Assembly (NCBI GenBank): GCA_020137815.1
Contig: CM035360.1
Location: 2,679,078-2,743,077, forward strand
DNA: 64,000 nt
Source: Hormiphora californensis
Lineage: Eukaryota > Ctenophora > Tentaculata > Cydippida > Pleurobrachiidae
Direction: 5' to 3'
A program made the position numbers and the translations under genes. Position 1 is the first letter of the stretch. Each line of letters opens with the position of its first letter. Under the pieces are notes generated by a model. The model saw only the letters and a list, made by a program, of their open reading frames with translations, did not search any database and was not told where the DNA came from. This document shows positions 1 to 9,237 of this stretch, piece after piece.

Positions 1-322
1 ATAAAACGAGGTGAGAGAATTATATGTGTGTTGTGTCTGACCAAACTCCGGAACACGTGAGATCCACCGCAGTTCCCAACTGCAAACCATCCTCTTTCCA
101 TGCCTTTTCAAAGTGATAGCTATTCACTGTTCCACACATATGAAATGGGGTGCGTAAACTTAACCTAAGGATATCTTAGTTTCAGAATGGGGGCCATTAT
201 GAGAGGGACTATTTTTGATGTGTGAGGGGAAGATGTGTGGTAACGAAGGGTGTTTTGGTCTGTTGGGTCTGTCTATATTATTCAAATTACTGATTACCCC
301 ATTTATCAAAATATCACAGTAC
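1..322. other. No gene recognised; possible downstream exons of the Cys-rich gene
   Basis: AT-rich sequence without a convincing exon on either strand. Because the minus-strand Cys-rich gene ends here at a donor in phase 1 (base 323), its next exon should lie in this stretch or beyond the window edge. A weak acceptor-like TTTGCAG exists on the minus strand near base 86, but the reading frame behind it is short and not recognisable. Confidence 0.3.
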
Positions 323-692
323 CTGGTTGTGATGGGTCCGCATGGTTTCTGCAGGGCTTCTCAGAACATCTAGAGTACGTATGATTGAGACGACATCTGG
401 AAATTATAGATATAGGAGCACCAATGCAATTTTGTCCATATGCACAGCAGAACTTTCCGTTCAGGTAAGCATAGGGACGTGATCTTGAACAAAAACCGCC
501 TACAAGAAGAGGGAAGTAAGGGGACTGTTTCAAAATAATAGCAAGACGCAATTTGACCGTTTCAAATTTGACTCTCGAGACAATTGGAAGTGATATATAA
601 CACATCTAACATATATAATGAGTGTTTGTTGTCTCACCTTTAGTTATAGAAAACATGGTCAATAGTAAAATGGAAAGCAGAACACATCTCAT
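323..692 (-). CDS. Secreted Cys-rich small protein, 5' two exons (partial)
   Basis: Two exons on the minus strand: 692-638 and 499-323. Exon 1 starts with ATG and encodes a classical signal peptide (MRCVLLSILLLTMFSITK), ending in phase 1 at a GTGAG donor. Exon 2 follows a pyrimidine-rich TTGTAG acceptor and joins in phase, giving GGFCSRSRPYAYLNGKFCC and then four more spaced cysteines. The pattern Cys, PYAYLNGKFCC, Cys, ISI, Cys, Cys, Cys resembles a small secreted Cys-rich domain common in cnidarian and sponge predicted proteins (recognised from memory, unnamed). One expected second cysteine of a CC pair reads Arg (SRCR). Exon 2 ends at an AG/GTACTG donor, so the 3' end is missing. No function can be assigned. 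Confidence 0.6.
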
Positions 693-763
693 TTTGGTAG
701 GCACATCACCACAGCGGTCGTGTTTGCCAAGCTAGACTGCCTTTTGAGAACCCCGCACGCGAA

Positions 764-792
764 ATGTAAAGGGAGGGTTAGAACATAACAAC
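764..792 (+). repeat. Copy of a dispersed motif (TAAAGGGAGGGTTAGAACAT family)
   Basis: The core GGAGGGTTAGAACATAACAA is found here and, exactly or nearly so, at 23731-23758 (+), 47782-47803 (+), 19468-19497 (-), with weaker copies at 49349-49378, 41797-41813 (-) and 51431-51445 (-). It lies about 80 bases before the LINE ORF1. Confidence 0.6.
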
Positions 793-868
793 AAAACATT
801 TCAGTTCTCTCAAAACATTTTCTCTTGTGCTTGTCCAGTGCTTTTAACAGTTGCTGTAACCTTATACC

Positions 869-1939
869 TTGGGTATGTCCCGTACTCTGCTTAATGCTGC
901 GAATACGGGATACACGAGTTTAACTAAAATTAAAGCGCAAATTGACAAGGTGATCCAGTCATCCGGAAAAAGTAAAGAGGATACCATCAAGGAGTACAAG
1001 AAGCTCATGGAATGGGTGACAGGGGTGCTCGACAGGGATCTACCAGCAATCCAACGTGTTTTGCAGGGGAGTGAGGGCATTGCTAAACTGCAGAAAGAAA
1101 ATACAGACTTGAATGGAGAGGTAAGTGTCTTGACAGCGAAGAATGCAGATCTTTGGAAGGTGAATGAGAAGTTAACAGACTACAGCAAGGTAACTGATAA
1201 GGTCCAGGAAATGCTGACCGAATTCAAGCGGGACCTCCCTGATCCAGCCCATTCTCAAGTTGATGTTACCATGAAGAAGGAGATCAAGGATGCAGTAAAG
1301 GACAACCTGAAGGAGGTCATGACTGAAGCTGTGAACAAGATCGTGAACACCGATAAAATGAAGAAGACATTTGCTGAGGTTGTTAATAACTCCCAGAACA
1401 TCATCAAAAAGGAAACAAAGAAGTGTTTCGACGAAAGTCTATCTTCTGCCCTGCAGGAGAGCCAGAACGAAATTGTCGCTAAGACTACAGCCCGACAAGA
1501 GGACGATCAGTTTGAAAAAGAGAGGAGAGTCCGGAACGTGACAATTGTCAACATTCCTGAAAGTTCTCTTCCTGAATCCAAGGATAGGGAGGAAGCTGAT
1601 GCAGTGTTTACCAGTGAATTACTGCAGATACGGAGAAACCAGGTACTAACTTGCTACCGAGCTGGTCCCCCGATCGGGACAGGCTCAAACAAGGATAAAG
1701 AGGGACGACCCCTAATTGTTATCTTGGAGACTCCTGAGCTAGCCAAGTCTAAGCACAAATATGGTAACGGAGATAGACTAATTGTTGATGGAGTGATTTA
1801 CTGGGTGAACCCCGACCTGACTCGGGCGGAAAGGAAGGCAAACTGGCGGGCAAGGGCGAAGAGGAAGGATCGGGCCAGGAGAAGAGAAGATGGGGGTACC
1901 GCACCAGATTCGGGAAACTCCACCATCGTTGTGACGTAA
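869..1939 (+). CDS. LINE ORF1-like coiled-coil protein, intact ORF
   Basis: This 356-residue ORF is uninterrupted. Residues about 60-210 are heptad-rich and Lys/Glu-rich (coiled coil). A C-terminal RRM-like part follows: RRVRNVTIVNIPESSLPES near residue 215, a CYRAG segment, RPLIVILETPE, and near the end YWVNPDLTRAERKANWRARA, a signature typical of accessory ORF1 proteins of invertebrate CR1/L2-type LINEs. In that family ORF1 binds RNA and packages the element transcript. It stops 8 bases before the ATG of ORF2. An intact ORF1 next to a deleted ORF2 suggests a fairly recent insertion. Confidence 0.75.
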   Translation: MGMSRTLLNAANTGYTSLTKIKAQIDKVIQSSGKSKEDTIKEYKKLMEWVTGVLDRDLPAIQRVLQGSEGIAKLQKENTDLNGEVSVLTAKNADLWKVNEKLTDYSKVTDKVQEMLTEFKRDLPDPAHSQVDVTMKKEIKDAVKDNLKEVMTEAVNKIVNTDKMKKTFAEVVNNSQNIIKKETKKCFDESLSSALQESQNEIVAKTTARQEDDQFEKERRVRNVTIVNIPESSLPESKDREEADAVFTSELLQIRRNQVLTCYRAGPPIGTGSNKDKEGRPLIVILETPELAKSKHKYGNGDRLIVDGVIYWVNPDLTRAERKANWRARAKRKDRARRREDGGTAPDSGNSTIVVT

Positions 1940-1947
1940 GGACTTTA

Positions 1948-3058
1948 ATGCACTCAACTGCTAATATTGACAGTCATCTCAAGATATATTACACAAATGC
2001 CAACGACTTAAAAAATAAAATACATGAGTTAGAACTCACGGCTAAACTCAATGACTGCAAGGTTCTTGGTGTAACGGAAACTATGTTCAGTGACGAGATT
2101 GTAGACGCTGAAGTGTAAGCTATTCAGAGTAGATAGGCAAAGTAAAGGAGGCGGTTCGTGTCTTTATATTCATGATTCGATTCAGTGTCACGAAATAATA
2201 ATCAATGTCCCTGAATGTGCTTGCGTCAAAATAATGTTTGATACAATTTCCATTGTGCTATTCATTGTATACCGTGCACCTTCACTGTCCCTAATTGAAA
2301 ATAAATGTATGTTAGATAGCTTATCTGTGGCAGTAAAACAGATGTCTGCTGAACATGAAATTATTATGATGGGGGACTTCAACCTCCCTGATGTTTTGTG
2401 GGATGTAGGTGTAGTCGCATGTCCGTTTAATACCTCTAATCAAAAGTATATAATTCAGCAATTGTTTCTAGATTTCTTCGTGCAACATGATCTCACCTGG
2501 GTTATCGGCGATGGTGTTAAAACTCGCAGGCGTCAAGTTTTAAATGAACTACAGGCAGCAACACTTGACAATGTCCTAACGTCAGACAACAACATCTTTG
2601 CTGATGTACATGTGACCGCACCTCTGGGAAAATCAGACCATGTCGGAATTATTAGCTCCTGGCGCATATCCAACAACTCGGAGTACATGCCTCATGAGAA
2701 GCGGAACTGGTCAAAAATGTCCCCGGAAAAGATCATAGCTGCTAATCACAATCTACAATGGGAGTGCGGTTCAGACTCAGTGGATATTCTATGGAAGAGC
2801 ATGCATGCCAATGCGATGAAGATTGTTGACCTGGTACCTATCAGCAAGATCCGTGTATCTCACACGGGTGCAGTGAAAACAAAATCCGTGTGGGACCGCC
2901 CTTGCCTTGAGAAGGCCAGGAAGCAGAAAGAGAAACACTGGGCTGAGTTTGAGAACTTAACATGTTTTAGAGAACCGAACTGTTTTAATGGTCAATGTAT
3001 GTGCCTGATGCACATTTCAATGTATATTTTTAATTACTATTGTGGGAAATGGAAGTGA
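1948..3058 (+). pseudogene. LINE ORF2 endonuclease remnant, frameshifted, RT missing
   Basis: ORF2 starts at ATG 1948 and runs for 56 codons (IYYTNANDLKNKIHELEL, VLGVTET) before a stop at 2116-2118. The homologous frame resumes one frame over at about 2117 and stays open to 3058, so one indel separates the two parts. The second part has endonuclease/exonuclease/phosphatase-family landmarks: FIVYRAPS, IIMMGDFNLPDVLWD (catalytic Asp-Asn), and GKSDHVGI (catalytic Asp-His) near 2625. After KHWAEFENL (about 2960) similarity stops. The reverse transcriptase expected next is absent. Confidence 0.75.
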
Positions 3059-3267
3059 GTTTAGACGTAATTTGCGTAGAGTGAATTTCGAGTTGGCCGT
3101 GTGGCCAAAATCTTTATTATTATTATTATTAACGGTCGAGTATAGTGTAGAATAAAATTGAAGTTGATCTATCTCTCTCTTTCTCTATGTGTAACACAGA
3201 ATGTCTCCATTCTCTTCCATGTCTCTCACTCAAATTGAACTTGTCGTTCCAAAGGTAATGGTCTTGT

Positions 3268-3405
<138 letters not shown>

Positions 3406-3426
3406 TATCTCCTAATCTCCTTTCAG

Positions 3427-3710
3427 GTCATTATCTGGTAGTGGAAAGCATCAAGGAGGGACGGAAAGTGTCCTGCGAGATGGTCTACATGTTATACCCA
3501 GACCAGATCAGACAACTCAAAAAGGACGGCGACTGGCCTGAGATGTTTTCTGAGTTTACTGATTATCGGGAACCTGCCACAGAGGTTGTTGACAGTGAGG
3601 GAGATAATGAGGGGAGTGAGACTGATAGCTTGGAGGAAAATGTGAATCAGAGAGACCGACCTGTTGTCTATCTATCAGATTCGTCTAGTGAGGAGGAGGA
3701 TGGAGATTAA
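3427..3710 (+). CDS. EIF1AD: EIF1AD-like RNA-binding protein, last exon only
   Basis: The exon opens after CTCCTTTCAG. Joined with one base from a preceding exon it reads GHYLVVESIKEGRKVSCEMV, then YMLYPDQIRQLKKDGDWPEM, then an acidic Ser-rich tail ending SDSSSEEEDGD and a stop. This matches the second half of the S1-like/OB domain and the acidic tail of EIF1AD, in which KRGDFLIVDPIEEGEKV and a WPE segment precede an acidic end (family recalled from memory). EIF1AD is a nuclear eIF1A-like RNA-binding protein. The upstream exons for the N-terminal half were not found; they could lie before the window, or this could be a truncated copy. An AATAAA at 3831-3836 is a plausible polyadenylation signal. 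Confidence 0.7.
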
Positions 3711-3830
3711 TTTATTGTGTTTTTTACTATTTTATCCTGATGTTACCATACATTATTAGTTTGTTTTAGTTAAAAAACAGAACCCTGTTTGGTTATAAAC
3801 CTCAAGGTCAAAACCCCATAACCCCGATTG

Positions 3831-3836
3831 AATAAA
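3831..3836 (+). promoter_or_regulatory. Polyadenylation signal AATAAA for the EIF1AD-like gene
   Basis: Canonical hexamer 120 bases after the stop codon at 3708-3710 and 48 bases before the start codon of the next plus-strand gene. Confidence 0.4.
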
Positions 3837-3883
3837 CCCCGATTTGATTGCTAATCCTGCTAACAAAACAATCATCTCATAGC

Positions 3884-4798
3884 ATGGAAGAGTTTGCATC
3901 ATTTCCTATTGGCCCGCCAGTCATTGCGGTCTCACTGGGTGTCCTAACTATCCTAGGATTCTACTCCCCCGACCTAACGTCCTCGCTCACTGTCCTGGCT
4001 GCAAAGTCTGCTACACGGTAAAACCGGGAACTCCCTTTTTTAATTAGTGACAGTGTGTGTTATATTGATAAGGTTCTAGAATCTAACCGGGAACTAATCA
4101 GTCGTTTGTCCTAAATAGTTGTCTAGCTCCGTGGGTGTTACATAAAATGTCAATTCGCCTTAAGATGTTCAGTGTATGCGATGGTTAACAATACAAATAA
4201 CAGCCGTCTACCTCCCACCTCCAGGTACGCGGTAAGATGTGCACTGATAATCTACGTCCCCTTACTCCTACTCCTTCTCCTCACCTCCCTTCTACACACC
4301 AAAACGCCAACACTCCCCTCCTTCTCCCTCAAAATCCTCAGAACGCTAACAGCGGTAGCTGAGCTTCTATCACTCAGTGTCTACGCAGTGGTAACCCCAT
4401 TAGAAAACAAAACATTGAACATCCGTGCACAGCACACCTTCAAAATGTCATCCTGGTCCTGTCTGGTCCTCACTATAGCCCTAACAAGGATGTGTAGTGT
4501 GGGGACAGGGAGACGGACATTGAGTTTGGTCGTCAAGGCAACTACTCTGTTGCTAATGACATGGGTTAACATGACCCTGTGTGTGGGTGAGTGGAAAGCG
4601 GTGGATGGAGAGTGTAGCGGGGTTAGTGTCCTGCTACTGCCTCTTGTTATCATAGCCCATGCTTCAGAGTGGTTTGAGGTTGCTGGGAGGAGGGTTGTGG
4701 TTAGGTACCGGAGTCTCAAGGAGTTTGAGAGGAATGTTCTAGAGGCAAGGAGGGTGAGAATTAAGGAGAAACCGGATATGGAAACCCTCAACTTTTGA
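3884..4798 (+). CDS. Multi-pass membrane protein, two exons, family unknown
   Basis: Exon 1 is 3884-4017 (ATG, ends in phase 2 at CG/GTAAAA) and exon 2 is 4225-4798 (acceptor CACCTCCAG); the join restores an Arg codon and yields 235 residues. About six hydrophobic segments are visible: VIAVSLGVLTILGF, ALIIYVPLLLLLLLTSLL, TAVAELLSLSVYAVV, SWSCLVLTIALTRM, VVKATTLLLMTWVNMTLC and SVLLLPLVIIAHA. They are followed by a basic cytosolic-type tail (RYRSLKEFERNVLEARRVRI). I do not recognise the family. The gene starts only 48 bases after the EIF1AD polyadenylation hexamer on the same strand, so the two are tightly packed but need not be co-transcribed. Confidence 0.65.
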
Positions 4799-5497
4799 TG
4801 TTTACCTCCAACATATTATTGTGTCGTTCTAATTTACTGAGTATATTATAATGTATTGTTTTTGTAAATCGGTAGAAATCATTATTTTATTGCTGCTTTT
4901 GCGTGCTTTGAAAATGAAGCTAACTAAATGATAAGTTTACAAAACCTTGTTAAACCCTCTCACCCCGGTCCCTCTCCACCCTCTCACCCCACCCTCTCAC
5001 CTCTCACCCCCTCGGCCCTCTCCCCATCCGCTCACCCCTCCCACTGCGGGGGGAGTCAGGTGACAGGATTTTCTGACTCCCTGTGGCAGCCTAGGGCCTA
5101 ATCTCATGGGGGGTGGGTGCTGCGGGTCCTTCGCAGGAAGGACCCGGGGAGGTAGGTCTCTCTGGGGAAAGGCCAGGGATAGGTCCCGTAGCCGCGATCC
5201 TGGGGCCTGATGGATCAATAAAGTGCGGTCAACTGTAACAAATGGTATTAACACAAATTGAGGGAATCCTGCCCTACGACCAACACGATAACACTTAGTA
5301 AATATATACCAACATTACTCAAGTGCCAATAAAGCTTTTGTGCAAGGGCTCCTGTTGCTCCAATAACAGGCACCGGCGGGCCAGAATCTGGCCGGGTGAA
5401 CTTTCTTGAAAAACCGAGTAGGGGCCAGGAGCCCCTGGGGAACCTCTGCCAAAATTTCTAATCTCGGCACAGGATAAGTATATCTGAATTGCACTGT
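4799..5497. other. Gene-free stretch with C-rich low-complexity sequence
   Basis: Contains CTCTCACCCC-type low-complexity sequence at about 4955-5040 and a GC-rich block (5040-5220) with a short inverted repeat GGGTCCTTCGCAGGAAGGACCC at its centre. AATAAA hexamers occur at about 5217 and 5329. No exon is supported on either strand. Confidence 0.4.
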
Positions 5498-5504
5498 ACC
5501 TAAC

Positions 5505-5577
5505 AGCTCCGTGGTCTAATGGCCACAATCTGGGCTAAGAAGCATAAGATGCCAGGTTCAAATCCCGGTCAGGCGAC
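5505..5577 (+). tRNA. tRNA-like sequence (pseudo-tRNA or SINE head)
   Basis: A good internal polymerase III promoter is visible: box A TGGTCTAATGG near 5511 and box B GGTTCAAATCC near 5554, correctly spaced. The T arm has one mismatch and the acceptor ends do not pair, so a working tRNA is unlikely. A tRNA-derived SINE 5' end or a decayed tRNA copy fits better. Confidence 0.4.
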
Positions 5578-5689
5578 TTTATAGATATCTTTTTTCACTT
5601 TTGCTTGATATTGAAACATTTAAATTTCCGATAGTATCGGCGATACACGATACAACAAAACAAATATGACAAATACCAGAAACTGGATC

Positions 5690-7460
5690 CTGGCAAACTA
5701 ACAGCACCCGAAAACACCATAAATCAAGCAGAGCTACTGGCAATACAATTGGTAATAAAGAAACTGCTAGAAATGGGAATAAAGGAGTCACACCTAGCGA
5801 TCCACACCGACTCTAGCACTACACTATCCCAGTCACAAACCAGGCGAGGTATCTAGGAATAACCCTGGACAAAAACTCAAACTACAAAGCCCACGTCCAA
5901 AATAAAACAGAAACAGTTAAACGATCTGCGAGACCACTGAGACACCTCATGACAACAAAATGGGGAATATGCATTATGCACAGCCCAAGGCAGATACGTT
6001 CACGACAATATACTTATGAAGACCCTGACATACGGGGCAGGCATATGGGGACAGAAAGTGCTGAAAAACCAAACACTCAAGATGAAGCTGGAAGCAGCAC
6101 AGAACCCTATCACTCGAAGGATCACCTGAAGGCTGAGGGAAACTGGTGGACAGACCCCCTCCGCGAGCTCATCTAACGCACTCGAAAGCTATGAAATTAC
6201 TCTTAACAAGCCTAAAAATTCCTAATGCCATCGACCAGACAAAACACACCGATATAACCTTTGAACAAAACTCCCAACTGAGCAAGAACAAAGTAATAAA
6301 CGCGTACACAGATGGGTCAAGAATTAAGATACACTCAACACACATGACAGGGGCAGGAGCCATAATCTACATGGATAACCAGGAAATCATCCTTCAAGAG
6401 CCCCTTGCACCCGAAAACACCATAAACCAAGCAGAGCTACTGGCAATACATATGGTAATAAAGAAACTACTAGAAATGGAAACAAAGGAGTCACACCTAG
6501 TGATCCACACCGACTCTAGCACTACACTGAGAAGACTAACAAGAAATTTCTCAAACTCAAAACAACTAACCGAAACTCTACGAAGTATACACGAACTGCA
6601 AAGAGATAATGGCGTAGAAATAGTAAAGGTGAAGGCCCATGCAAACATAGAAGGTAATGAGAGGGCAGATCAAATAGCAAAACAAGCGACTGCAAACAGC
6701 AAAAACACCCAGAATGCACTGGGACAAACAAAGAGTCAAATAACGACAAAGCTGAAACAACAACACAAGACAGGGATAATCGCCGAACTAAAGACAAAAA
6801 ATTACTCTGAGTTTACCACAACGATTATCGGGAAGATTATTAAAGAAAACACAAAACTAACAATCAAAAACAAGGAAACAATGAGAAGTCTGACACTGGC
6901 CATATCGGGCCAGAACAACCTGGGAAGCGCCCTCTCCCACAGAGACCCTTCCATAAATCCCAACTGTGAGTTATGTGGGGAAAGAGAAAACTCCAAACAC
7001 AAACTACTAAACTGTCCTGACCTTGACCACCTCAGATACACCCAAGAGTATCAAAACATCAAAGAAAACATATACAATGAAGACGAGCCACTAGAACTAA
7101 GGAAACTCACCAATGTAGTCACCAAATCCGGTCTATTCAAATAAAACATAACGCTACCACCAAAACTGATTCTATACCAACGGTAGTTTAAAAGTGCACA
7201 CTGGCAAAGTCCCTGATCTCATCAGGTAGAGTCTGTTGAAACCATCACGGCAGAAGCAAATCCGCAACTAGCAAAAGCGCAATACAAACCAAGTCACTAG
7301 CCTTTGGACTGGCCCCCCACAGCTAGATCGGCAAAACAAAAAAGAACAGCGCCACCTGGGTCGACTCGATCATAGCTGCTATGACGACTCGATGGACCGA
7401 ACCCTACCACTGTACCCCGATCAGAGGTACATGCCTGGAAACAGGCAGGTGGTAGTGCAC
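5690..7460 (+). mobile_element. Rearranged 3' part of a second LINE (RNase H-bearing, I/R1-like group)
   Basis: The segment holds, in order, a fragment of RNase H (5704-5823), a decayed C-terminal reverse transcriptase part (about 5843-6175, ARYLGITLDKN and GNWWTDPLRELI still readable, at least two frameshifts), and a complete RNase H plus tail (6146-7144). The first fragment repeats 6407-6527 almost exactly, so the order is scrambled. An RNase H domain behind the reverse transcriptase is typical of the I, R1, Loa and Tad LINE groups. The 3' untranslated end near 7460 is approximate. Confidence 0.7.
6146..7144 (+). CDS. LINE ORF2 C-terminus: RNase H and zinc-knuckle tail
   Basis: 332-codon open frame; only the part from about codon 40 onward is recognisable. 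The RNase H catalytic set is complete in sequence: Asp in NAYTDGSRIK, Glu in INQAELLAI, Asp in VIHTDSSTT, and the terminal Asp in EGNERADQIAKQA. About 80 residues later comes a Cys-Cys-His-Cys knuckle, CELCGERENSKHKLLNC. In the family RNase H removes template RNA during reverse transcription. The frame is intact here although the upstream reverse transcriptase is broken. Confidence 0.75.
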   Translation: MDRPPPRAHLTHSKAMKLLLTSLKIPNAIDQTKHTDITFEQNSQLSKNKVINAYTDGSRIKIHSTHMTGAGAIIYMDNQEIILQEPLAPENTINQAELLAIHMVIKKLLEMETKESHLVIHTDSSTTLRRLTRNFSNSKQLTETLRSIHELQRDNGVEIVKVKAHANIEGNERADQIAKQATANSKNTQNALGQTKSQITTKLKQQHKTGIIAELKTKNYSEFTTTIIGKIIKENTKLTIKNKETMRSLTLAISGQNNLGSALSHRDPSINPNCELCGERENSKHKLLNCPDLDHLRYTQEYQNIKENIYNEDEPLELRKLTNVVTKSGLFK

Positions 7461-7926
7461 AAATGGTGCCTCATCATGGTGAAGATGAACGTGCACTATC
7501 GTTCGGCGATTTAACCTATTCTGGGGAAACCCAGTACCGTAAGACTGGTACAGTAGTACTAGTGCGCCTGCTGTTGGTGGTGACCTTCATGCTCTTTATC
7601 GAAACAGTTCTCGTCTGTCGACTCGTGTCTTCCAATGGAAGGGTACTACTAGGGGGTACCGGGGAAACCCGGCGCTACCTTGGTGGGACCTGACCGGGAG
7701 ATCGAGCACGGCGCTCTGGGCAGCCATGTGTGTTGGTGACCTGAGGAGAGAATTGTGAAATCAAGGGAACGCTGCTCCCCAACGACAGCAAGTGGGTGGA
7801 AGTACGGGAGGTACACGACACACACACACACACACACCCTCTCCATCCTCTCACCCGTCTCCACCCTCTCCACCCGGCCTCTCTCCACCCTCTCTAACCT
7901 CTCCATCCTCTTTGTAGGATCGAACT
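7145..7926. other. LINE 3' flank, (CA)n run and gene-free sequence before mS23
   Basis: To about 7460 the sequence continues from the LINE as a likely 3' untranslated part. Afterwards there is no convincing exon. A (CA)n run lies at about 7813-7836 and a CT-rich stretch with CTCTCCACC repeats at 7840-7912 leads into a TTTGTAG that could be an acceptor for the mS23 first coding exon. Confidence 0.35.
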
Positions 7927-8614
7927 ATGACAAGTAGGTTGATATACTTTGGTACCGTAATAACCCGGACTGAAGCCCTCTCTAAAGCGGGCCTCAAAAC
8001 ACCACCTGTCTGGCTAGAAGTGTGCAAAAGATTTCCGCCACTGACTGAGCCTGTGAACCCCGTTCTGCCGTCCTGGGAGAATATTGAACAAACTAAAACA
8101 CACAGAGTTGGACCTTTTGTTAGACTGGATGGGCATAGGTGGGTAAACAAAATTAGGAAAATGACAGAATAGATTAGGGCCCTGATTTACCGGACAAAAC
8201 CGTTTCCCCCTAAGATCCCGGTAAATTGTGGTCCGAAGCTGCACATAAATAATGACCCCATCTAAACAATAAAAACCTCTCCCCGGCAGGTTCGACCCGA
8301 AGAAGCCGACTGAACTGCCTCCTGACCACATGACCAACCACCCAGACCAACCACCCACTGTATACTTCTCGGCTGACGAGAAAAGAAAGGAAGCCGCTGC
8401 TGACGAGACTAATTTCCACAAGGGTCATTATGTGGTGGATCTGAGTGAAAAGAAGCGGTTAAGAAGGAGTTATCGTGATAGTTTCAAAATGAAAAATGTA
8501 CCGCTAGATGACTTGGTGGATAAGTTTAAGTTAGAAGTAAATTGGCCTGAAGTCACACACGCTGATGTTATGCGACAGATTACCAAAAGTGAAGAAGCTG
8601 AACCACCAGAGTAA
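7927..8614 (+). CDS. MRPS23: Mitochondrial ribosomal protein mS23-like
   Basis: Two exons: 7927-8138 and 8290-8614, giving 178 residues. The join CATAG/G restores an Arg codon in phase. Residues 3-40 (SRLIYFGTVITRTEALSKAG, then PPVWLEVCKRFPPLTEPV) match the N-terminal signature of mS23, in which SRLE, a G-I/T-RT-L-AG motif and FPP-EPV are conserved (recalled from memory). mS23 belongs to the small subunit of the mitochondrial ribosome. The C-terminal half is Lys/Glu-rich and does not resemble the vertebrate protein, so the assignment rests on the N-terminus. A TTTGTAG just before the ATG suggests an upstream non-coding exon. A short pogo-like MITE sits in the intron. Confidence 0.6.
8176..8245 (+). 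mobile_element. pogo-like MITE in the mS23 intron
   Basis: Shares CTGATTTACCGG, CAAAACC, TTTCCCCC and ATCCCGGTAAAT with the element at 43307-43395. The end reads GTGGTCCGAAGCTG, comparable to the GGTCTGCCTGTA end there. It fills about half of the 151-base intron. Confidence 0.6.
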
Positions 8615-9237
8615 CTGGCTCTCTAAAACGTTTCGCACCCTACAAACATGAAAGTTCAGTACCTAGCAGCTCAGCATTGTCACGTGACTAAAACTAGCCC
8701 TAATCATTGGCTGAGTGGTGATTGTGCGCCCCTCTTGATTGGGTGTTGTATTACCACGTGTACATCCCCGTGATCTGTTTTTAACCAATCGCTGACCTTA
8801 CACATTCGCACCTACACCCATCGTTCAGACTTGCTAGCCGGTCTGATTCTAGAGAAGTAGCAGAAAAAGTGTCTTGCTAGTTGTCACGGTGGTTCAGCTC
8901 CTCCGTTTTTGGTAATCTCTAGTCATGGGAAAACTTGAGTCTTGAGATAGAGTGTGGTTGTTGTAGTATTGCTATTTATGAATACTGTTTTTTAATACCC
9001 AGTAATCCCGCCTTTAGCTTTGTTTCGTTTGGTTTACTGGTGAGTAGTGTTACTATTCGCCGTCCCACCAGTCGGCACAATTCTCCTGCCACATGTGTGT
9101 ACGGCGCGGTGACTGGACTGTGGTTGGTGTCGCGCAGCACGCGCGTTGCTCTACACGCAAAGAGCGAGTCCGTGCCGGCGGTGAATTGTTGGGTTCGGAG
9201 ACTGAACGGTTCAGTCAACTTGGTCCCAAGTCCCAAC
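8615..9237. other. Gene-free, CpG-containing stretch with promoter-like boxes
   Basis: Between about 8680 and 8800 lie CACGTG boxes (8681, 8755), ATTGG/CCAAT boxes (8705, 8730, 8784) and a GTCACGTGAC palindrome, an arrangement seen in TATA-less promoters. No downstream exon was recognised before the large repeat starts at 9238. The rest is unassigned, with CpG-rich sequence at 9100-9190. Confidence 0.3.

Larger units (their letters stand above)
860..3131 (+). mobile_element. Internally deleted LINE (CR1/L2/Jockey-like group)
   Basis: The element has an ORF1-type coiled-coil protein (869-1939), the start of an ORF2 with an apurinic-type endonuclease domain (1948-3058), and a short 3' tail ending in a (TTA)n run at about 3113-3131, as many CR1/L2-type LINEs do. 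Reverse transcriptase is entirely absent, so the endonuclease runs directly into tail sequence. The 5' end is not precisely defined. The copy cannot be autonomous. Confidence 0.7.

Noticed and set aside
3201-3254. Possible exon (MSPFSSMSLTQIELVVPK) before the EIF1AD-like last exon
   Set aside because: It ends on a codon boundary, but the last exon needs a preceding base in phase 1, and the peptide does not resemble the expected OB-domain segment.
5505-5577. Functional tRNA gene
   Set aside because: Promoter boxes are good but the acceptor stem does not pair and the T stem has a mismatch; kept only as tRNA-like.
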